From contig JAZGEP010000266.1 in assembly GCA_036478815.1 (NCBI GenBank), forward strand, positions 1 to 8,280: 8,280 nucleotides of DNA. Direction: 5' to 3'. This DNA is from DRLZ01 sp036478815. Lineage in GTDB: Bacteria; Pseudomonadota; Gammaproteobacteria; Methylococcales; DRLZ01. The position numbers were made by a program, and so were the translations under genes. The notes under the pieces are model-generated. The model ran no database searches. It worked only from the letters and a program-made list of their open reading frames with translations, and had not been told where the DNA came from. The number at the start of each line of letters is the position of its first letter. Position 1 is the first letter of the stretch. Positions 7,330 through 8,280 of this stretch are shown here, piece by piece.

Positions 7330-7364
7330 GCCGATGATGGACTGTGTTTCGTCATCGGCATTTT
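7330..7364 (+). terminator. Terminator-like hairpin between katB and ankB
   Basis: GCCGATGA (7330-7337) pairs with TCATCGGC (7352-7359) around a 14-base loop, followed by ATTTT. It would have lain about ten bases after the katB stop region before element A inserted. The short T-run suggests partial termination or an mRNA-stabilising hairpin rather than full termination, since ankB normally shares a transcript with katB. Confidence 0.5.
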
Positions 7365-7386
7365 AATGGATTGATGAGGAATGATC

Positions 7387-7929
7387 ATGAACAAAATAGC
7401 CATATTCATTATTGCCTTATGGGTAATCAATATTAGCCAAACAGCAGCTGCCGAAACAATCGATATTTTTGTAGCTGCACGAGAAGGCAATAGTCGTGAC
7501 ATCAAAACCTATGCACAAAACGGTAAAGATGTGAACGTCACCAACAGTAAAAATTATACGCCATTTATACTGGCAACCTATAACGGTCACATTGAGGCAG
7601 CAGAAACCTTGTTACAAGTTGGTGCAAATGCCTGCGCGCTTGATAACAAAGGTAATAATGCTTTAATGAGTGTTGCTTTTAAAGGCTATCAACAGGTTGC
7701 ACAATGGTTAGTGGAAAAAACTCAATGTGGAGTTAATCACCAAAATTATGCAGGTCAAACGTCGTTGATGATGGCGTCTTTGTTTGGAAGGCAAGACATC
7801 ATCAAATTGCTTCTTGAACATGGAGCCGATCCACAACTCACAGACCATCAAGGTAATACAGCGACAAAATTGGCCCAGGCACAAGGCTTATCCCATGTTG
7901 TTGAAATAATAAAGTTTCATCTGCAGTGA
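7387..7929 (+). CDS. ankB: Exported ankyrin-repeat protein AnkB
   Basis: This 180-residue protein has a signal peptide (MNKIAIF, then a hydrophobic core to about 17, with cleavage near AAA22-Glu23), so it probably acts in the periplasm. The rest is ankyrin repeats at about 24-55, 56-88, 89-121, 122-155 and a final partial repeat, with family patterns such as TPFILATYNGHIEAAETLL, TSLMMASLFGRQDIIKLLL and GADPQLTDHQGNTA. In Pseudomonas aeruginosa, AnkB is encoded right after katB and is needed for full KatB activity and peroxide resistance; the same order here supports the name. An ATG at 7381 is in frame, but GAGGA (7376-7380) touches it directly and is six bases from the ATG at 7387, so 7387 is chosen. 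Two cysteines (83 and 114) are present. Element A copy 1 and a hairpin separate it from katB. Confidence 0.88.
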   Translation: MNKIAIFIIALWVINISQTAAAETIDIFVAAREGNSRDIKTYAQNGKDVNVTNSKNYTPFILATYNGHIEAAETLLQVGANACALDNKGNNALMSVAFKGYQQVAQWLVEKTQCGVNHQNYAGQTSLMMASLFGRQDIIKLLLEHGADPQLTDHQGNTATKLAQAQGLSHVVEIIKFHLQ

Positions 7930-7962
7930 AATAATTATACATTGTCAGATTAATCAAACTAG

Positions 7963-8117
7963 TACAGCAAACCGTAAGTTCGACTAATCATGTGGCGAGG
8001 ATATATTTTCGAGCAAGGCGGACAAGCGCAGGCATAGCAGGCTACGTCAAACTTGTTCTAGACAGCGATCGGAAATATAGACCGTCACATTATTAGTCGA
8101 ACTTGCGGTTTGCTGTA
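7963..8117. mobile_element. MITE-like fold-back element B
   Basis: This 155-base non-coding element has terminal inverted repeats beginning TACAGCAAACCG, with three mismatches in the first 35 bases (for example GTAAGTTCGACTAAT against GCAAGTTCGACTAAT). Weaker complementarity (ATATATTTTCGA with CGGAAATATAG; ACAAG with CTTGT) continues to a core holding GCAGGCATAGCAGGCTACG. CTAG flanks both ends (7959-7962 and 8118-8121). Its sequence is unrelated to element A, but its size, fold-back design and CTAG target are the same. It starts 33 bases after the ankB stop, and its hairpin could end or protect that transcript. Confidence 0.8.
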
Positions 8118-8121
8118 CTAG

Positions 8122-8279
8122 GAGGCTGTCCGAGAATAGAAAGCCTACTGTGGAAAGCGGATTTTGGCCCATTGTTCCGATTAAATTCGTTCAATACAGC
8201 AAGTATTCGCCTCATTTAATCGAAACAATGGACGCAAAACCACTTTCCCTCGCTACGGTTTCTATTCTCGGACAGCCTC
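8122..8279. mobile_element. MITE-like fold-back element A, copy 2
   Basis: This 158-base second copy is in the same orientation as copy 1 and about 92 percent identical (12 substitutions, one missing base). Its terminal repeats, beginning GAGGCTGTCC, match perfectly over the outer 21 bases. The left flank is the CTAG at 8118-8121, which is also the right flank of element B. The base after its right end is G (8280, the last base), so a matching CTAG does not follow directly; the right flank is otherwise outside the window. Confidence 0.85.
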
Positions 8280-8280
8280 G

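Noticed and set aside
7381..7386. ankB start at the ATG at 7381
   Set aside because: The GAGGA ribosome-binding sequence ends at 7380 with no spacing; the ATG at 7387 has a normal six-base spacing and a better signal-peptide start.
7272..7505. Minus-strand frame spanning element A, the hairpin and the ankB start
   Set aside because: It crosses a mobile element border and overlaps the well-supported ankB; the protein has no recognisable features.
7155..8280. CRISPR array or transposase gene linked to the repeats
   Set aside because: The repeats are two element families of about 155-159 bases without regular spacers, and none contains a reading frame of useful length.

Overview
The window looks like chromosomal DNA of a fairly AT-rich gammaproteobacterium. 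This rests on gene content: an OxyR with E. coli-like numbering, a Pseudomonas-type katB-ankB pair, and Fur-like and OxyR-like operators. No rRNA or tRNA is present, so the genus cannot be named.

Layout. Positions 1-679 (minus) hold the N-terminal part of an unrecognised exported protein that runs off the left edge. Divergent from it at 951-1844 (plus) is an AraC-family regulator whose ATG sits just after a Fur-like palindrome. It converges with a two-component operon on the minus strand: an OmpR-type response regulator (3485-4189), then its membrane histidine kinase (2001-3479). A gene-free stretch at 4190-4522 separates this operon from oxyR (4523-5404, minus). Divergent from oxyR is katB (5602-7158, plus), a signal-peptide-bearing monofunctional catalase, followed by ankB (7387-7929, plus), a small exported ankyrin-repeat protein.

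The 3' part carries three short fold-back (MITE-like) elements. Element A copy 1 (7159-7317) lies between katB and ankB and is flanked by CTAG; the left CTAG contains the katB stop codon. Element B (7963-8117), a different family also flanked by CTAG, is followed directly by element A copy 2 (8122-8279), with one CTAG between them. ankB is therefore bracketed by two direct copies of element A.

How it works together. OxyR keeps both redox cysteines (Cys199 and Cys208). A consensus-like OxyR site lies between oxyR and katB, overlapping a perfect -10 for oxyR and abutting a plausible -35 for katB. The expected logic is autorepression of oxyR and peroxide-induced katB-ankB, giving a periplasmic catalase and its ankyrin partner. 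The AraC gene may be tied to iron through the Fur-like box. The two-component system's signal is unknown. No wholly new system is evident; the strongest novelty is the mobile-element architecture around katB-ankB.
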